A program made the position numbers and the translations under genes. Shown one piece after another: positions 26,109 through 35,389 of a stretch of 64,000 nucleotides of DNA. Within the stretch, counting starts at the first letter, position 1. Every line of letters begins with the position of its first letter. The notes beneath the pieces are model-generated. The model was not told where the DNA came from, did no database searches, and saw only the letters and a program-made list of their open reading frames with translations. The DNA comes from Rivularia sp. T60_A2020_040 (GTDB lineage: Bacteria; Cyanobacteriota; Cyanobacteriia; Cyanobacteriales; Nostocaceae): the NCBI GenBank assembly GCA_015272215.1, contig JACYMD010000122.1, positions 1 to 64,000 of the forward strand, read 5' to 3'.

Positions 26109-27500
26109 ATGGCAGACCTTACACCCAATTCTAGTTTTAGTTTGACCCTGCGTTTAGAAATTCCCAATCGCATCGGGATGTTTGCTAGCGTTACTAACGC
26201 CATCGCAGCGAGTGGCGGAAATCTCGGTCAAATTGATTTGATTGAGCAAAGCAGACAGGTTTCAATTCGCGATATCACTGTTGATGCTGCAAGTACGGAA
26301 CACGCAGATAATATTATTCAAGCAGTAAAATCGCTGCCAACGATCAAGGTGATAAATGTCTATGACCGTACCTTCGATTTACATCGTGGCGGTAAAATTA
26401 GTATTACCAGCAGAATTCAACTCAAAAGTATATCCGATTTAGCAATGGCTTACACTCCCGGTGTGGGAAGAATTTGCAGTGCTATTGCTCAAAATCCAGA
26501 GGAAGTTTATAACTTAACTATTAAGCAAAATATGGTGGCGATTGTTACCGATGGTAGCGCGGTTTTGGGATTGGGTAATTTGGGACCGGAAGCTGCTTTA
26601 CCAGTCATGGAAGGCAAAGCAATGTTATTCAAAGAATTTGCCGGTATCGATGCTTTCCCCATCTGTCTGGCAACCCAGGATACAGATGAAATTGTCAGTA
26701 TTGTGAAAAATATTGCCCCGGTATTTGGAGGTGTAAATTTAGAAGATATTGCTGCACCTCGTTGCTTTGAAATTGAAGCCAGATTGAGGGAAGAATTAGA
26801 TATCCCTGTATTTCACGATGACCAACATGGTACAGCAATAGTTACCTTAGCTGCATTATTCAACGCTCTCAAGCTAGTCCAAAAACCCATAGAGCAAATC
26901 CGGATTGTCATCAACGGTGCCGGAGCTGCGGGAGTAGCCATCGCCAAATTACTTCGCTCTTCCCATGCCAAACAAATTTGGATGTGTGACTCCAAAGGTA
27001 TTGTTTCTAGTAACCGCAATGACTTGAACCAAGAAAAACGAGAATTCGCCGTCAAAACCCAGGGAAAACTCGCTGATGCGGTAAAAGGAGCAGATGTATT
27101 TATCGGTGTCAGCGCTCCAGGAGTCTTAACACCAGAAATGGTCAAAACAATGGCAAAAGATGCAATAGTATTTGCAATGGCGAATCCTGTTCCAGAAGTT
27201 CAGCCAGAATTAGTTAAAGACGACGTTGCCGTTATCGCAACTGGACGCAGCGACTACCCCAATCAAATTAATAATGTACTAGCATTCCCCGGAGTCTTTC
27301 GCGGTGCCTTAGATTGTCGTGCAGCCACCATCACCACAGCAATGTGCCTTGAAGCAGCAAGTGCGATCGCCTCTTTAATCAAACCCTCCGACCTTGACAA
27401 AGAACACATTATACCCTCAGTCTTCGACGAACGAGTATCGAGTGTAGTTGCTGGTGCAGTACAGCGTGCAGCCCGTGAGGGTGATATTGCCCGTCGTTAA
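26109..27500 (+). CDS. NAD(P)-dependent malic enzyme with ACT domain
   Basis: A 463-residue oxaloacetate-decarboxylating malate dehydrogenase that converts malate to pyruvate and CO2. The N-terminal ACT domain (about residues 8-85, LRLEIPNRIGMFASVTNAIA) suggests amino-acid control. The malic N-domain follows with MAYTPGVGRIC, TDGSAVLGLGNLGPEAALPVMEGKA and FPICLATQDTDEIV. The metal-binding VFHDDQHGTAIVTLAAL lies at about 235-251 and the NAD-binding IVINGAGAAGVAIAKLL at about 266-282. Cyanobacterial malic enzymes with ACT domains are common; cofactor preference cannot be read here. The start is ATG at 26109. Confidence 0.93.
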   Translation: MADLTPNSSFSLTLRLEIPNRIGMFASVTNAIAASGGNLGQIDLIEQSRQVSIRDITVDAASTEHADNIIQAVKSLPTIKVINVYDRTFDLHRGGKISITSRIQLKSISDLAMAYTPGVGRICSAIAQNPEEVYNLTIKQNMVAIVTDGSAVLGLGNLGPEAALPVMEGKAMLFKEFAGIDAFPICLATQDTDEIVSIVKNIAPVFGGVNLEDIAAPRCFEIEARLREELDIPVFHDDQHGTAIVTLAALFNALKLVQKPIEQIRIVINGAGAAGVAIAKLLRSSHAKQIWMCDSKGIVSSNRNDLNQEKREFAVKTQGKLADAVKGADVFIGVSAPGVLTPEMVKTMAKDAIVFAMANPVPEVQPELVKDDVAVIATGRSDYPNQINNVLAFPGVFRGALDCRAATITTAMCLEAASAIASLIKPSDLDKEHIIPSVFDERVSSVVAGAVQRAAREGDIARR

Positions 27501-27577
27501 AAAAGTTAGGAGTTAAGAATTAGGATTTAGGAGTAGTGGGAGCATCTTGCTCCCTAGTTTTTTCTACAATAAAAACC

Positions 27578-27692
27578 CAATTCCCAATTCCCTCTTCCCT
27601 CTTCCCAATTCCCAATTCCCAATTCCCTCTTCCCTCTTCCCTCTTCCCAATTCCCAATTCCCAATTCCCAATTCCCAATTCCCTCTTCCCCA
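27578..27692. repeat. STRR (CAATTCC / CTCTTCC units)
   Basis: About sixteen heptamers alternate CCAATTC and CCTCTTC between the convergent malic enzyme and creatininase genes. It is one of the longest arrays in the window and ends within a few bases of the creatininase stop codon. Confidence 0.85.
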
Positions 27693-27694
27693 AT

Positions 27695-28438
27695 TCATTC
27701 ATTGAGAAATTTGAGATAATCGTTACTCAACTCCTTGACTGCTGCATCATAAAACTGCTTACCATGTTCGGGTGTGGCTAAAGCCGGGTTTGAACCCATT
27801 CTGCCATCGGGATATTGTTTACGAAAGTCAGCAGCACCGTAAATTTTATGTCCGCTGGCTACTTCTTCTGATAACTCGGCTTGTTTTATCGATTCTGGAT
27901 AAATATATTGCGTTAGCGCAACTTCGGAAGGAGTGGCATGAGAGCCTTCTTGATTGCCGTATAATTCCTTAGCTAAGTTGTATACAGTACTGCACATAAA
28001 CCAGTTAGCCAGTTTACACTTCACTTTGTCCGCGTTGGGAATTTGCAAATCTGTTAAATCGGCGTATGTTTCGGAAAAAGCAGCTTTCAGAGTAGCCATA
28101 TTACCGCCATGTCCATTGATAAAATAGAACTTGGTAAAACCAGCTTTAGTTAAACAAGTTACATATTCTTTGACAACTTGAATCATTGTGCTAGGTCGCA
28201 AACTAATCGTGCCAGGAAAAGCGGTGTGGTGCAATGCCATTCCAATATTGATTGTCGGCGCTACTATTGCTTGAGTTGCTTCCCCGACACCACGAGCGAT
28301 AGATTCTGCACATATTGCATCGGTACCAATTAATCCCGTTGGTCCATGTTGTTCAGTGGAACCTATAGGAAAAATAATACCCTGAGATTGCTGTAGGTAA
28401 GCTTCAACTTCTTGCCAGGTACTAAGATGCAGTAACAT
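27695..28438 (-). CDS. creatininase family protein
   Basis: A 247-residue metal-dependent amidohydrolase of the creatininase fold, which includes creatinine amidohydrolase, MftE peptidases and FAPy deformylases. The reaction here is not assigned. Metal and catalytic blocks are [19 protein letters not shown] (about residues 21-39), [14 protein letters not shown] (about 65-78), [20 protein letters not shown] (about 102-121) and [15 protein letters not shown] (about 164-178). It is a single gene bordered by an STRR and by repeat D2. Confidence 0.9.
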   Translation of the reverse strand: MLLHLSTWQEVEAYLQQSQGIIFPIGSTEQHGPTGLIGTDAICAESIARGVGEATQAIVAPTINIGMALHHTAFPGTISLRPSTMIQVVKEYVTCLTKAGFTKFYFINGHGGNMATLKAAFSETYADLTDLQIPNADKVKCKLANWFMCSTVYNLAKELYGNQEGSHATPSEVALTQYIYPESIKQAELSEEVASGHKIYGAADFRKQYPDGRMGSNPALATPEHGKQFYDAAVKELSNDYLKFLNE

Positions 28439-28647
28439 TTTTGGTGTTTTTCCGATCTAATTGTCTAATGATACCGTTTTACCAATTGAGTTGACACATA
28501 ATTTACCGCAATACACCTCGACTAAAAACGGTGTTTCTAAAATAAAAATCAAGGTTTTGAGACTTAGAGTTTGTAAGAAACCCAGTTTTTTTGTTATTAC
28601 GTTCGGGGTGGATTCCGGTGAATTTTAATCAATTTATGGTATTGATC
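28439..28647. other. spacer upstream of the creatininase-family gene
   Basis: The leader of the minus-strand creatininase gene. No further signal is recognised. It borders element D2, which fills 28648-28885; with the 107 bases after it, the whole gene-free gap is 28439-28992. Confidence 0.4.
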
Positions 28648-28885
28648 CAATAGAGTTCAGTTAAGGATATAAATTAATTACCGCAAACAAAACAGATCGA
28701 CAACAGATCGACTTTTTTGGAGGGGGTTTGGGGGACGCAACCGTCCCTCAATCGGGGGTTTGGGGGAGAATCCCCCAAGTCTTGGTTCTCAATAAATTGA
28801 TTGACGGACAACCTTAACCGGGGAACGCCGGTCGCCGCAGGCTCCGCCGAGAATCGGCTCTTGTACCGGCGACTGAACTGTATTG
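28648..28885. repeat. MITE-like element family D, copy D2, with internal insertion
   Basis: A second copy of element D (see 14928), beginning CAATAGAGTTCAGTTAAG. It has a duplicated cagatcga segment, and its right terminal repeat is split: CTTAAC and CTGAACTGTATTG are separated by about 54 GC-rich bases (28819-28872) that contain the hairpin GCCGAGAATCGGC. Copy D1 provides the uninterrupted version. The insertion is therefore younger than element D at this site. Confidence 0.8.
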
Positions 28886-28992
28886 GGTATTAATCAGAAA
28901 CTGGAAAGGAATGACGGACTAAACTCCAGTCAAACAGTACATATCGCAAAATATGTAATAACTAAGAAACCTTTGAACAAATAAGCCTTAAG

Positions 28993-30669
28993 ATGACAAA
29001 TGTACTTCCCTCCTTGACTGTTAGCCAGATGATTGGGCAAAGGACTATTCGACCGTTTGCTGTTGCCGCTTTATATGGCATCGCATTTATTAAAGATACA
29101 TTGATTGCGATCGATCCAAGACTTGGGTATTTGCTACAAATTGATCCCAATAACGACAATACAAAAATTATCAATTCCCATCAAACGCGGGAATTTTTAG
29201 ATGTCACGGGTTTGGCGCTGTGGGAAGATACCTTATGGGTAACACGAGGTAATAGCGTTTATTTGTGTCAACTAGATTCTTTAGCGCTAGAGCATTTTGC
29301 TACTTTACCTTATGCCGCTAACGGTATTGCTGTATGGGATTCCACTGTTTACGTTAGTTGCGAAAAACTCGGTAAAATTCTGGTTTTTAACCGTAATACA
29401 CGTGCTGAAATCGCTCGATTTTATGCTCCCGGTGTGGGAGTAGAAAACTTAGCACTCACCGAAGAAACCCTGCTAGTTTGCGATACTGTAGAACAATCAG
29501 TTTACTTCCTCGACCGGGCAACAGGTGAAATTCAATTTAGCGTATTAACTCCTTTTGAATCTCCCACGGGTATAGCAGTACATACCGATTCTGCAACCAA
29601 TAAACAAAGCATTTACGTCGCTTACTCATCCGAAGAACCCTACATCCGCGACAACCCCAATGCAGAACCAAACCACGAATTAACTTATCGCGATCGCACT
29701 TTTATTCACCCCCTCGATTACCATTACAATCGGGAAAAACGCATTGCGCTTTCTAACGGTTATTTACTAGAAATGTCCTATGTAGAACAAATAGATCCCT
29801 TAGAAGATATTTATTTGCAGGATTTAGAATGGCGTATTGCTCTACCTTCGGACACCGAACGTCAAAAGGTAAAGCAAGTTGAACCAGTTGGTTTACCTTT
29901 TACGGAAAAAATCATCGACGGACAACGGGTAGCAGTGTTTAAATTTGATACCCTAACTCCGGGAGAACGTCATCTACTAGGCTGGAAAGCTATTTTAGAA
30001 GTGCGGAGTATAAAGTATCGACTTACACCTAGAGATGTGGAAAACGCTGGTTTATTATCAACAGAATTTACAAATCGTTACTTAGTTGATGATGACGACT
30101 TAGCAATGAATATAGCGATTGTCCGCAATGCAGCCATTGAAGCAGTAGGTAGTGAAACCAACATCTTGCGAAAAATGTACAACATTCGCAATTACGTTTA
30201 CGATAAATTATCCTATGCTATTAAGCCGCATATTGATACACCAGATATCGTTTTAGAACGCGGTACCGGCTCCTGTGGAGAATACGTAGGTGTGTTGTTA
30301 GCATTGTGTCGTTTAAACGGAATTGCTTGCCGTACAGTAGGTCGTTATAAATGTCCTCCCTGGGGAGAAAAACAAGGTATTCCCCTACAGCCAGACTACA
30401 ATCACGTTTGGTTAGAATTTTACATCCCCGGCTTTGGTTGGCTACCAATGGAATCCAATCCCGATGATGTTGGGCGTGACGGCCCCCATCCCACCCGTTT
30501 TTTCATGGGTTTGAGTTGGTTTCATGTAGAGATTGGTAAAGGTATTACCTTTGAAACACTGATTTGTGGAGGTAAACCCCTGCAAAAAGAAGAAACAAGC
30601 ATTGGTGAATTAGCAATTAATCACATTCGCTTCACCATTCTCAAAGAATTAGCTGCTTTTGAAGCTTAG
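28993..30669 (+). CDS. propeller-transglutaminase-like protein
   Basis: A 558-residue protein. Residues about 20-220 show repeated short strands (GLALWEDTLWVTRGNSVYL, GIAVWDSTVYVSCEKLGKILVF, TLLVCDTVEQSVYFLDR), like blades of a beta-propeller. Residues about 375-520 form a transglutaminase-like cysteine protease fold with the Cys in GTGSCGEYVGVLLALC (about 420-435), the His in YNHVWLEFY (about 467-475) and an Asp in ESNPDD. The substrate is unknown; a peptidase or amidase role is inferred from the triad. There is no signal peptide. The start is ATG at 28993. Confidence 0.85.
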   Translation: MTNVLPSLTVSQMIGQRTIRPFAVAALYGIAFIKDTLIAIDPRLGYLLQIDPNNDNTKIINSHQTREFLDVTGLALWEDTLWVTRGNSVYLCQLDSLALEHFATLPYAANGIAVWDSTVYVSCEKLGKILVFNRNTRAEIARFYAPGVGVENLALTEETLLVCDTVEQSVYFLDRATGEIQFSVLTPFESPTGIAVHTDSATNKQSIYVAYSSEEPYIRDNPNAEPNHELTYRDRTFIHPLDYHYNREKRIALSNGYLLEMSYVEQIDPLEDIYLQDLEWRIALPSDTERQKVKQVEPVGLPFTEKIIDGQRVAVFKFDTLTPGERHLLGWKAILEVRSIKYRLTPRDVENAGLLSTEFTNRYLVDDDDLAMNIAIVRNAAIEAVGSETNILRKMYNIRNYVYDKLSYAIKPHIDTPDIVLERGTGSCGEYVGVLLALCRLNGIACRTVGRYKCPPWGEKQGIPLQPDYNHVWLEFYIPGFGWLPMESNPDDVGRDGPHPTRFFMGLSWFHVEIGKGITFETLICGGKPLQKEETSIGELAINHIRFTILKELAAFEA

Positions 30670-30681
30670 AGGTTCGGAAGG

Positions 30682-30790
30682 AGAGAAGGGGATGGGGAGA
30701 CAAGGAGACAAGGGGATGCTAAGTAATAAGTAATAAATTCTTACTCCTAACTCCCGTACAGACGTAGCAATACGCCCCGTCTCTACAAAA
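30682..30790. repeat. STRR plus palindromic repeat module
   Basis: The GGGGAGACAAGG array at 30688-30718 is followed by a diverged palindromic repeat, cagacgtagcaatacgcccc, at about 30760-30787. A near-identical piece occurs at 21230-21255, so it is a recurrent module. Confidence 0.7.
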
Positions 30791-31255
30791 CTAACTCCTC
30801 ACTCCTCACAAACACTTTAAATTTTTCTTATCAACCTTCACCGCACCTTCATTACACAAATCAAATTTTTTATGTAACTTGAAAAAGATAGTTTAGATTT
30901 TTTTTAATTGTATCAAAATATTTTGAAAAATCTAGATAATTCAGTATTATTGCTCACGATTATTTAGGTATTTAAGGGAAATAATGCGAAGAGAGAATAT
31001 TATTTTTCGTAAGTGTTTAATCAGAGTTTTCGGGTGCAGTCTAAAAGAGTAAAACATCAATTGTTAATCTTTGATGTTATATAAAAGTAAAAAATTCTTG
31101 GTAATTATTATAGTTTACATATATAATGCCTTGAACATTCTTAAACTGCCAGTAAAGATTATCTTTAAAATATTTTCAAAGATTTTTAAATAATATTTAA
31201 AAATATTAAAGAGCTTGCTGGTATTGCTGAATTTATAGGAAACGGTAATAAAAAC
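30791..31255. other. AT-rich leader of the 31256 gene
   Basis: No gene is seen. The stretch is strongly AT-rich, with several short runs of A and T, and serves as the upstream region of the hypothetical gene starting at 31256. Confidence 0.4.
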
Positions 31256-32551
31256 GTGACTTTTTCTGGAAACCCTAATCTCTACAAAAATCATTCTCCA
31301 GAACAACAGATATATCAACATCTGTTTGAGTTGGTGCAATTAGAATCTGCAAACGAGACAATTGAACGCTTTCGGGATTTATTTATCGAAGGTACAAATT
31401 ATCCTCAAAAAGAAATCTCTTCTGCATTAGAAGAAATTGCAGTATCAAAAACAACTGAAAGAGAATTTTATTTATTTCTTAACCGCTGCTGTCATATTTT
31501 AATTAATCGTTGGTATATGCAACCTCAAATGCATGATGCCATATATCAATTAATTGGTATTTTTAATCATCCTTCTTCTCGAAGAAGAGTGATTACTTCC
31601 CGTAATAAATCAATCAGACGTTTGCAAGTATTAGTAAAAGGTTTTATTAAAAGTGAACAATACTCAACATTGCAGCGTCTTGCTCAAGTTATAAATCAAA
31701 CCACTAATTCTGAATCTGAGGATAAGAATCAGCCCTTAATAACTTTAATTCGACGCTATCCTTACTTATACGAACATTGCTTACTTAATGAAGATGCGAC
31801 TATTGAACATCAGTGGATAGTCAAACAAATTCAGGCACAGAGTCAAAGAAAATTTGAAATTGATTTATCTCAATATGTCACTTATCAAGTAAGACTTGCT
31901 CAAATAGCCGTTAATAATAGCTCTCTATCAGGAACAAATCGGATTATACATCCAGTGAATAATCCGACATTGTTAAGTGATACTCAGGTAAATATTGCTT
32001 TAAAAAGTTTCTTGGGTAAAGTTGAAGGTGAAAATACTTATAAGGATTTAGCACATAATTTTTTACATTACAGCAGTCAAGCTACTTGTTTTTTAGCTTT
32101 CAAAGACGATTTGTATGAGTACCTCATATCCGGAATTGATTGGGAATATGGAAAACGTCAATTTCACCAGCGATTATATAGTCAACTACAAAACACATTA
32201 CCGCAAGCTGATTTTCAAAAAGTTAACGATTTTTTGCTTGTGAGAACTTGTCAAAAACTACTTAATTTTTTAATAGTAGAAACTTCTTCTTCTCCGCAGC
32301 ATTTTACTTTTATTGATTTAATTACAAATCAAGGTTCAATTTGTGTAATTGGATTATTATTAAAAATTACTTTGATTTGTCGTAAAATTAAGCCTTATCT
32401 TGCCAAACGCTTTGCTATTTTATTCAATCATTATGAATCAGCCAATGCTAGCAGTCTTGATTGGTTAGTAGAATCATTGGAAGAATTGAATATTGCTTTA
32501 AGTATTCATTTTGGCAATATTGACCTATCTTATTTTAATAGTTTTAATTAA
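31256..32551 (+). CDS. conserved-looking hypothetical protein
   Basis: A 431-residue protein that I do not recognise. It is mostly helical in appearance, soluble, with no transmembrane segment or signal peptide, and rich in Gln, Asn and Leu. The start is GTG (VTFSGNPNLYKNHSPEQ), with no strong RBS. Its end is marked by the hairpin at 32561. Length and compositional fit with neighbours suggest a genuine gene, but no function can be given. Confidence 0.7.
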   Translation: MTFSGNPNLYKNHSPEQQIYQHLFELVQLESANETIERFRDLFIEGTNYPQKEISSALEEIAVSKTTEREFYLFLNRCCHILINRWYMQPQMHDAIYQLIGIFNHPSSRRRVITSRNKSIRRLQVLVKGFIKSEQYSTLQRLAQVINQTTNSESEDKNQPLITLIRRYPYLYEHCLLNEDATIEHQWIVKQIQAQSQRKFEIDLSQYVTYQVRLAQIAVNNSSLSGTNRIIHPVNNPTLLSDTQVNIALKSFLGKVEGENTYKDLAHNFLHYSSQATCFLAFKDDLYEYLISGIDWEYGKRQFHQRLYSQLQNTLPQADFQKVNDFLLVRTCQKLLNFLIVETSSSPQHFTFIDLITNQGSICVIGLLLKITLICRKIKPYLAKRFAILFNHYESANASSLDWLVESLEELNIALSIHFGNIDLSYFNSFN

Positions 32552-32560
32552 ATAATCTTC

Positions 32561-32600
32561 ACCTCACCCTGTCTCGAAAGGATATAGGGTGAGGTTTTTG
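32561..32600 (+). terminator. hairpin terminator
   Basis: ACCTCACCCT pairs with AGGGTGAGGT around a 15-base loop, followed by TTTTTG. It lies 10 bases after the stop at 32551. The stem resembles the central hairpin of element B, so it may be a remnant of that element. Confidence 0.7.
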
Positions 32601-32784
32601 ATGTATTCAACTCAATATTAACCCATGATAAATAATTCGTTAAGTTCTGATAATTAATTATTATTTTTATATTTATATTTATATTTATTTTTATATTTAT
32701 TTTATCAATTGTTTCCGTGTAATCTTGGAGGTAGCGATTACTTCAATTAAAGTATGATAATAAACAAATGAAAATACTAATAAA

Positions 32785-33129
32785 ATGAGCAGATTATTAA
32801 TCAAAGTTATCGGGTTAGTTCTACTACTAATAGGCATTTATTATTTGGGTCAAAATATCATATTTACAAGTAGTTATTATCGATATTTTTATCAAAATGT
32901 ACCAGCACTTGGTTCGGTTTTAGCAATTATAAGTGGTGTTTTAATGTTAGTATTCGTTCGCAGAGAAACTGGCAATTTAGGATTATTTTTACTTATTGTT
33001 GGTATCGTACTAGTTTTTTTAAGTGGAGGAGTTTTTTTAAAACCAACCAGCTTATGGAACTTCTTCGTTAGTTTTGGCACAATTGCAGTTGGATATAAAT
33101 TATTAAATGAAGGAAGAATAAACTTTTAA
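32785..33129 (+). CDS. small four-helix membrane protein
   Basis: A 114-residue protein of unknown function with four hydrophobic helices, about residues 5-25 (VIGLVLLLIGIYYLG), 43-57, 63-85 (GLFLLIVGIVLVFLSGG) and 90-108. It has an inside-positive N-terminus and no catalytic motif. It sits alone between two hypothetical or nuclease genes, and the ATG start at 32785 has no obvious RBS. Confidence 0.65.
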   Translation: MSRLLIKVIGLVLLLIGIYYLGQNIIFTSSYYRYFYQNVPALGSVLAIISGVLMLVFVRRETGNLGLFLLIVGIVLVFLSGGVFLKPTSLWNFFVSFGTIAVGYKLLNEGRINF

Positions 33130-33176
33130 ATATAGGTTGTCAAGCTTATTTAAAATAAAATTATTTTTTATGCTCT

Positions 33177-33216
33177 TCCCAATTACCAATTACCAATTAC
33201 CTATTACCTATTACCT
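33177..33216. repeat. STRR (CAATTAC / CTATTAC units)
   Basis: Five ATTACC-type heptamers lie in the convergent gap between the small membrane protein and the nuclease gene. Confidence 0.7.
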
Positions 33217-33224
33217 CCTAATAG

Positions 33225-34049
33225 CTATGATTCTTCTCCAGCAGCCGAAAAATCACAAATAGATTGAAACGGACAAAAACGACAGTGATAACCGGGATTT
33301 GGAGGAAATATTTTACTAAAACTTTTTTGATTTTGATGATATTGTTGTAAATCTTGTTGATGTTTTTCGGCAATATAACCCAGATGAAATTCAATTAATC
33401 TTAGTTCACTATTGCTAACAGTAATCACATGAGATTTTTTACCCATTTCTAAATTGTAAAACGAGGCGATTGCTTGATATTTAGGGTAAAGATAATGTGC
33501 TGCAAGTAAATAAACTAATGCCTGTCGGCGGTCAAAAGGAGACTTTCCAGTCTTAAAATCTATAATATGTAAAGTGTTATCGGATTCGTTCAAAACGCAG
33601 TCCATTGACGCATACAAACGAAAGCGATAATTTTCCTGTTCAATTACAATTGGTTTGGGAAAACCTTCATCGCCACGAGTTAATAACATGATACGTTTGT
33701 TCAAAAGTAAAGGCGCATCTTGATATTTTTTCAAAATTTCCCGCACTCGCTGCTGAATTTCATCAGCTAAATTTCCTAATTTTAAAAGCCCTGCAACTTT
33801 TTCTACCCCATCATCAGATTTCAGTAAATTTCTATTATGATGAAACTCATAAATACCCTTTTGTGCTAACAACCCGATACGTTGTGATGGAGTAACTTTT
33901 GCTTTTAATAATGCTTTAACTTTTGGTTCATCTTGCCGCGCTTTAATAAATCCCCGTTTCATTTGACAGTGGCAGCGTTGTTGCCCTGAAGCTGGGGCAA
34001 TCAAGGACCAAAGATGATAGCTGGCAAAAAGTCTTACAGGGCTTGACAT
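33225..34049 (-). CDS. RecB/Cas4-like PD-(D/E)XK nuclease
   Basis: A 274-residue protein with the nuclease core ASMDCVLNESDNTLHIIDFKTGK (split as D at about 157 and IIDFKTGK at about 170-177), the D...(D/E)xK signature of RecB exonucleases. The C-terminus has CRFCPFQSIC (about 257-266), like the iron-sulphur cysteines of Cas4 and AddB. A CHC pair near residue 25 could supply the fourth ligand. No CRISPR array or cas gene is nearby, so it is a stand-alone Cas4-like nuclease. DNA end processing is inferred. Confidence 0.82.
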   Translation of the reverse strand: MSSPVRLFASYHLWSLIAPASGQQRCHCQMKRGFIKARQDEPKVKALLKAKVTPSQRIGLLAQKGIYEFHHNRNLLKSDDGVEKVAGLLKLGNLADEIQQRVREILKKYQDAPLLLNKRIMLLTRGDEGFPKPIVIEQENYRFRLYASMDCVLNESDNTLHIIDFKTGKSPFDRRQALVYLLAAHYLYPKYQAIASFYNLEMGKKSHVITVSNSELRLIEFHLGYIAEKHQQDLQQYHQNQKSFSKIFPPNPGYHCRFCPFQSICDFSAAGEES

Positions 34050-34549
34050 TGCTATACAGCGGTGATAAAAATACGGGATAGGAAGTATTTCGCTAAAAAT
34101 ACTACAAGTAAAAAATGGCTATTTTCGTATAGTTTTTGTATTTTTGGTATTTAGATATTGAATATAAACTGTATGTTCATCTGTATATTCTAAACTGGAG
34201 CATATTAAAATCTCCTGCACCCTAGTAAGCTTCGATACATTTACAGCCTACAATGAAAAAATTAAACACAGTAAGTTATAACAGTAACTTATATTTTAAC
34301 TCTTAAAATTAAATTATTGATAAGTTTACTATTCTACAACAAGTTTCTTAGTTGATAAAGTAATCACAAGTTTGAGCAAAAATCCCCACTGTGTAGACAG
34401 TGGGGAAGATCAATTTAAGCAAAAAATAATCAAAAATAATGTATAGACATAACACTGTTACGTCTCAAATATCTGGTTGATAACCAGCTATTCCAGATTT
34501 CAATGACGAAAAGAACATTTACAGTCAAATTCTCTCCGTACAATAATGA
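34050..34549. other. spacer upstream of the Cas4-like gene
   Basis: No gene is seen. It contains the upstream region of the minus-strand nuclease gene, the desaturase terminator at 34383-34406, and a diverged palindromic repeat at about 34441-34468 (agacataacactgttacgtct). Confidence 0.45.
34383..34406 (-). terminator. rho-independent terminator downstream of desC2
   Basis: A perfect 10-bp stem TCCCCACTGT/ACAGTGGGGA with a 4-base loop. On the minus strand it is followed by TTTTTG. It is the nearest terminator after the second desaturase gene, though about 145 bases from the stop. Confidence 0.75.
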
Positions 34550-35389
34550 TTATTTACTACCAACTGGCATCACAACCTTTTTAGCCAATCCTAAAATTTG
34601 CAATACCTTAATTGCCCACCAAGTCATATCTATTTCCCACCAACGTAATCCAGCTTTGGCAACATTTGGATGCGCGTGGTGATTATTGTGCCAACCTTCA
34701 CCATAAGTTAAAATCGCTGCCCACCAAAGATTACGAGAATTATCATCCGACTCGAAACTCCGGTAGCCTCTAATATGACTTGCAGAATTAATCAACCAAG
34801 TTGAATGCCAAAGCAATACCGCCCTCAAAAATACACCATAGATTACAAATGACCATCCACCCAAAACATACAACAAAATACCTACGGGAATTTGCAGTAA
34901 TAAAAAGTAGCGATTTAGCCAGGGATAAAATGGATCGCGTACCAAATCGGGGGCAAATTTCTGGAATTTTTCATATTCAAAAAACTCAGGGCGTGGGTAG
35001 AAAATCCACAGCATATGACTCCACCAAAAACCACGCTTTGCAGAATATGGATCTTTCTCTTCATCCTCAGTATAAGCATGGTGCAATCGATGTCCGGCTA
35101 CCCAAAAGATTGGTCCTCCTTGCATAGCCATAGCCCCGATAATGGCAATGATATATTCCAGCCATTTGGGAACTACCAAACTGCGATGGCTCAAAATTCG
35201 GTGATAACCTAAACAAATACCAATACTGCCAAATAACCAGTGTAAAAATATCATTACTCCCAAAGCAGACCAAGAAAAAAACCAGGGAGCCAATAAAGCT
35301 AAAGCATGAAACGCACCGAAAAATGCCACATTTGTCCAACTCAAAGTAAGCGGTTGCTTACCCTCAGTAACAGCCGAGTTTGTAGTCAT
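34550..35389 (-). CDS. second delta-9-type fatty acid desaturase
   Basis: A desaturase of about 279 residues, like desC at 7542. The boxes are HRILSHRSL, HRLHHAYTE and HNNHHAH, all intact, with the same helix arrangement (ILLYVLGGWSFVIYGVFLRAV). The ATG at 35389 (MTTNSAVTEG) has AAAGGA 8 bases upstream and is preferred over the frame extended to 35458. Nostocales commonly have two desC genes, the second sometimes acting on the sn-2 position. It is transcribed away from the TetR-like gene at 35769, which may control it. Confidence 0.9.
   Translation of the reverse strand: MTTNSAVTEGKQPLTLSWTNVAFFGAFHALALLAPWFFSWSALGVMIFLHWLFGSIGICLGYHRILSHRSLVVPKWLEYIIAIIGAMAMQGGPIFWVAGHRLHHAYTEDEEKDPYSAKRGFWWSHMLWIFYPRPEFFEYEKFQKFAPDLVRDPFYPWLNRYFLLLQIPVGILLYVLGGWSFVIYGVFLRAVLLWHSTWLINSASHIRGYRSFESDDNSRNLWWAAILTYGEGWHNNHHAHPNVAKAGLRWWEIDMTWWAIKVLQILGLAKKVVMPVGSK

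Noticed and set aside
27578-27692. Possible CRISPR array
   Set aside because: The units are 7 bases with no unique spacers of about 30 to 40 bases. It is an STRR. The other heptamer arrays are rejected for the same reason, and no cas genes are present.
27536-27781. Open frames made of [10 protein letters not shown]-type peptides
   Set aside because: They are translations of the heptamer array (CCAATTC/CCTCTTC) and not coding sequence.
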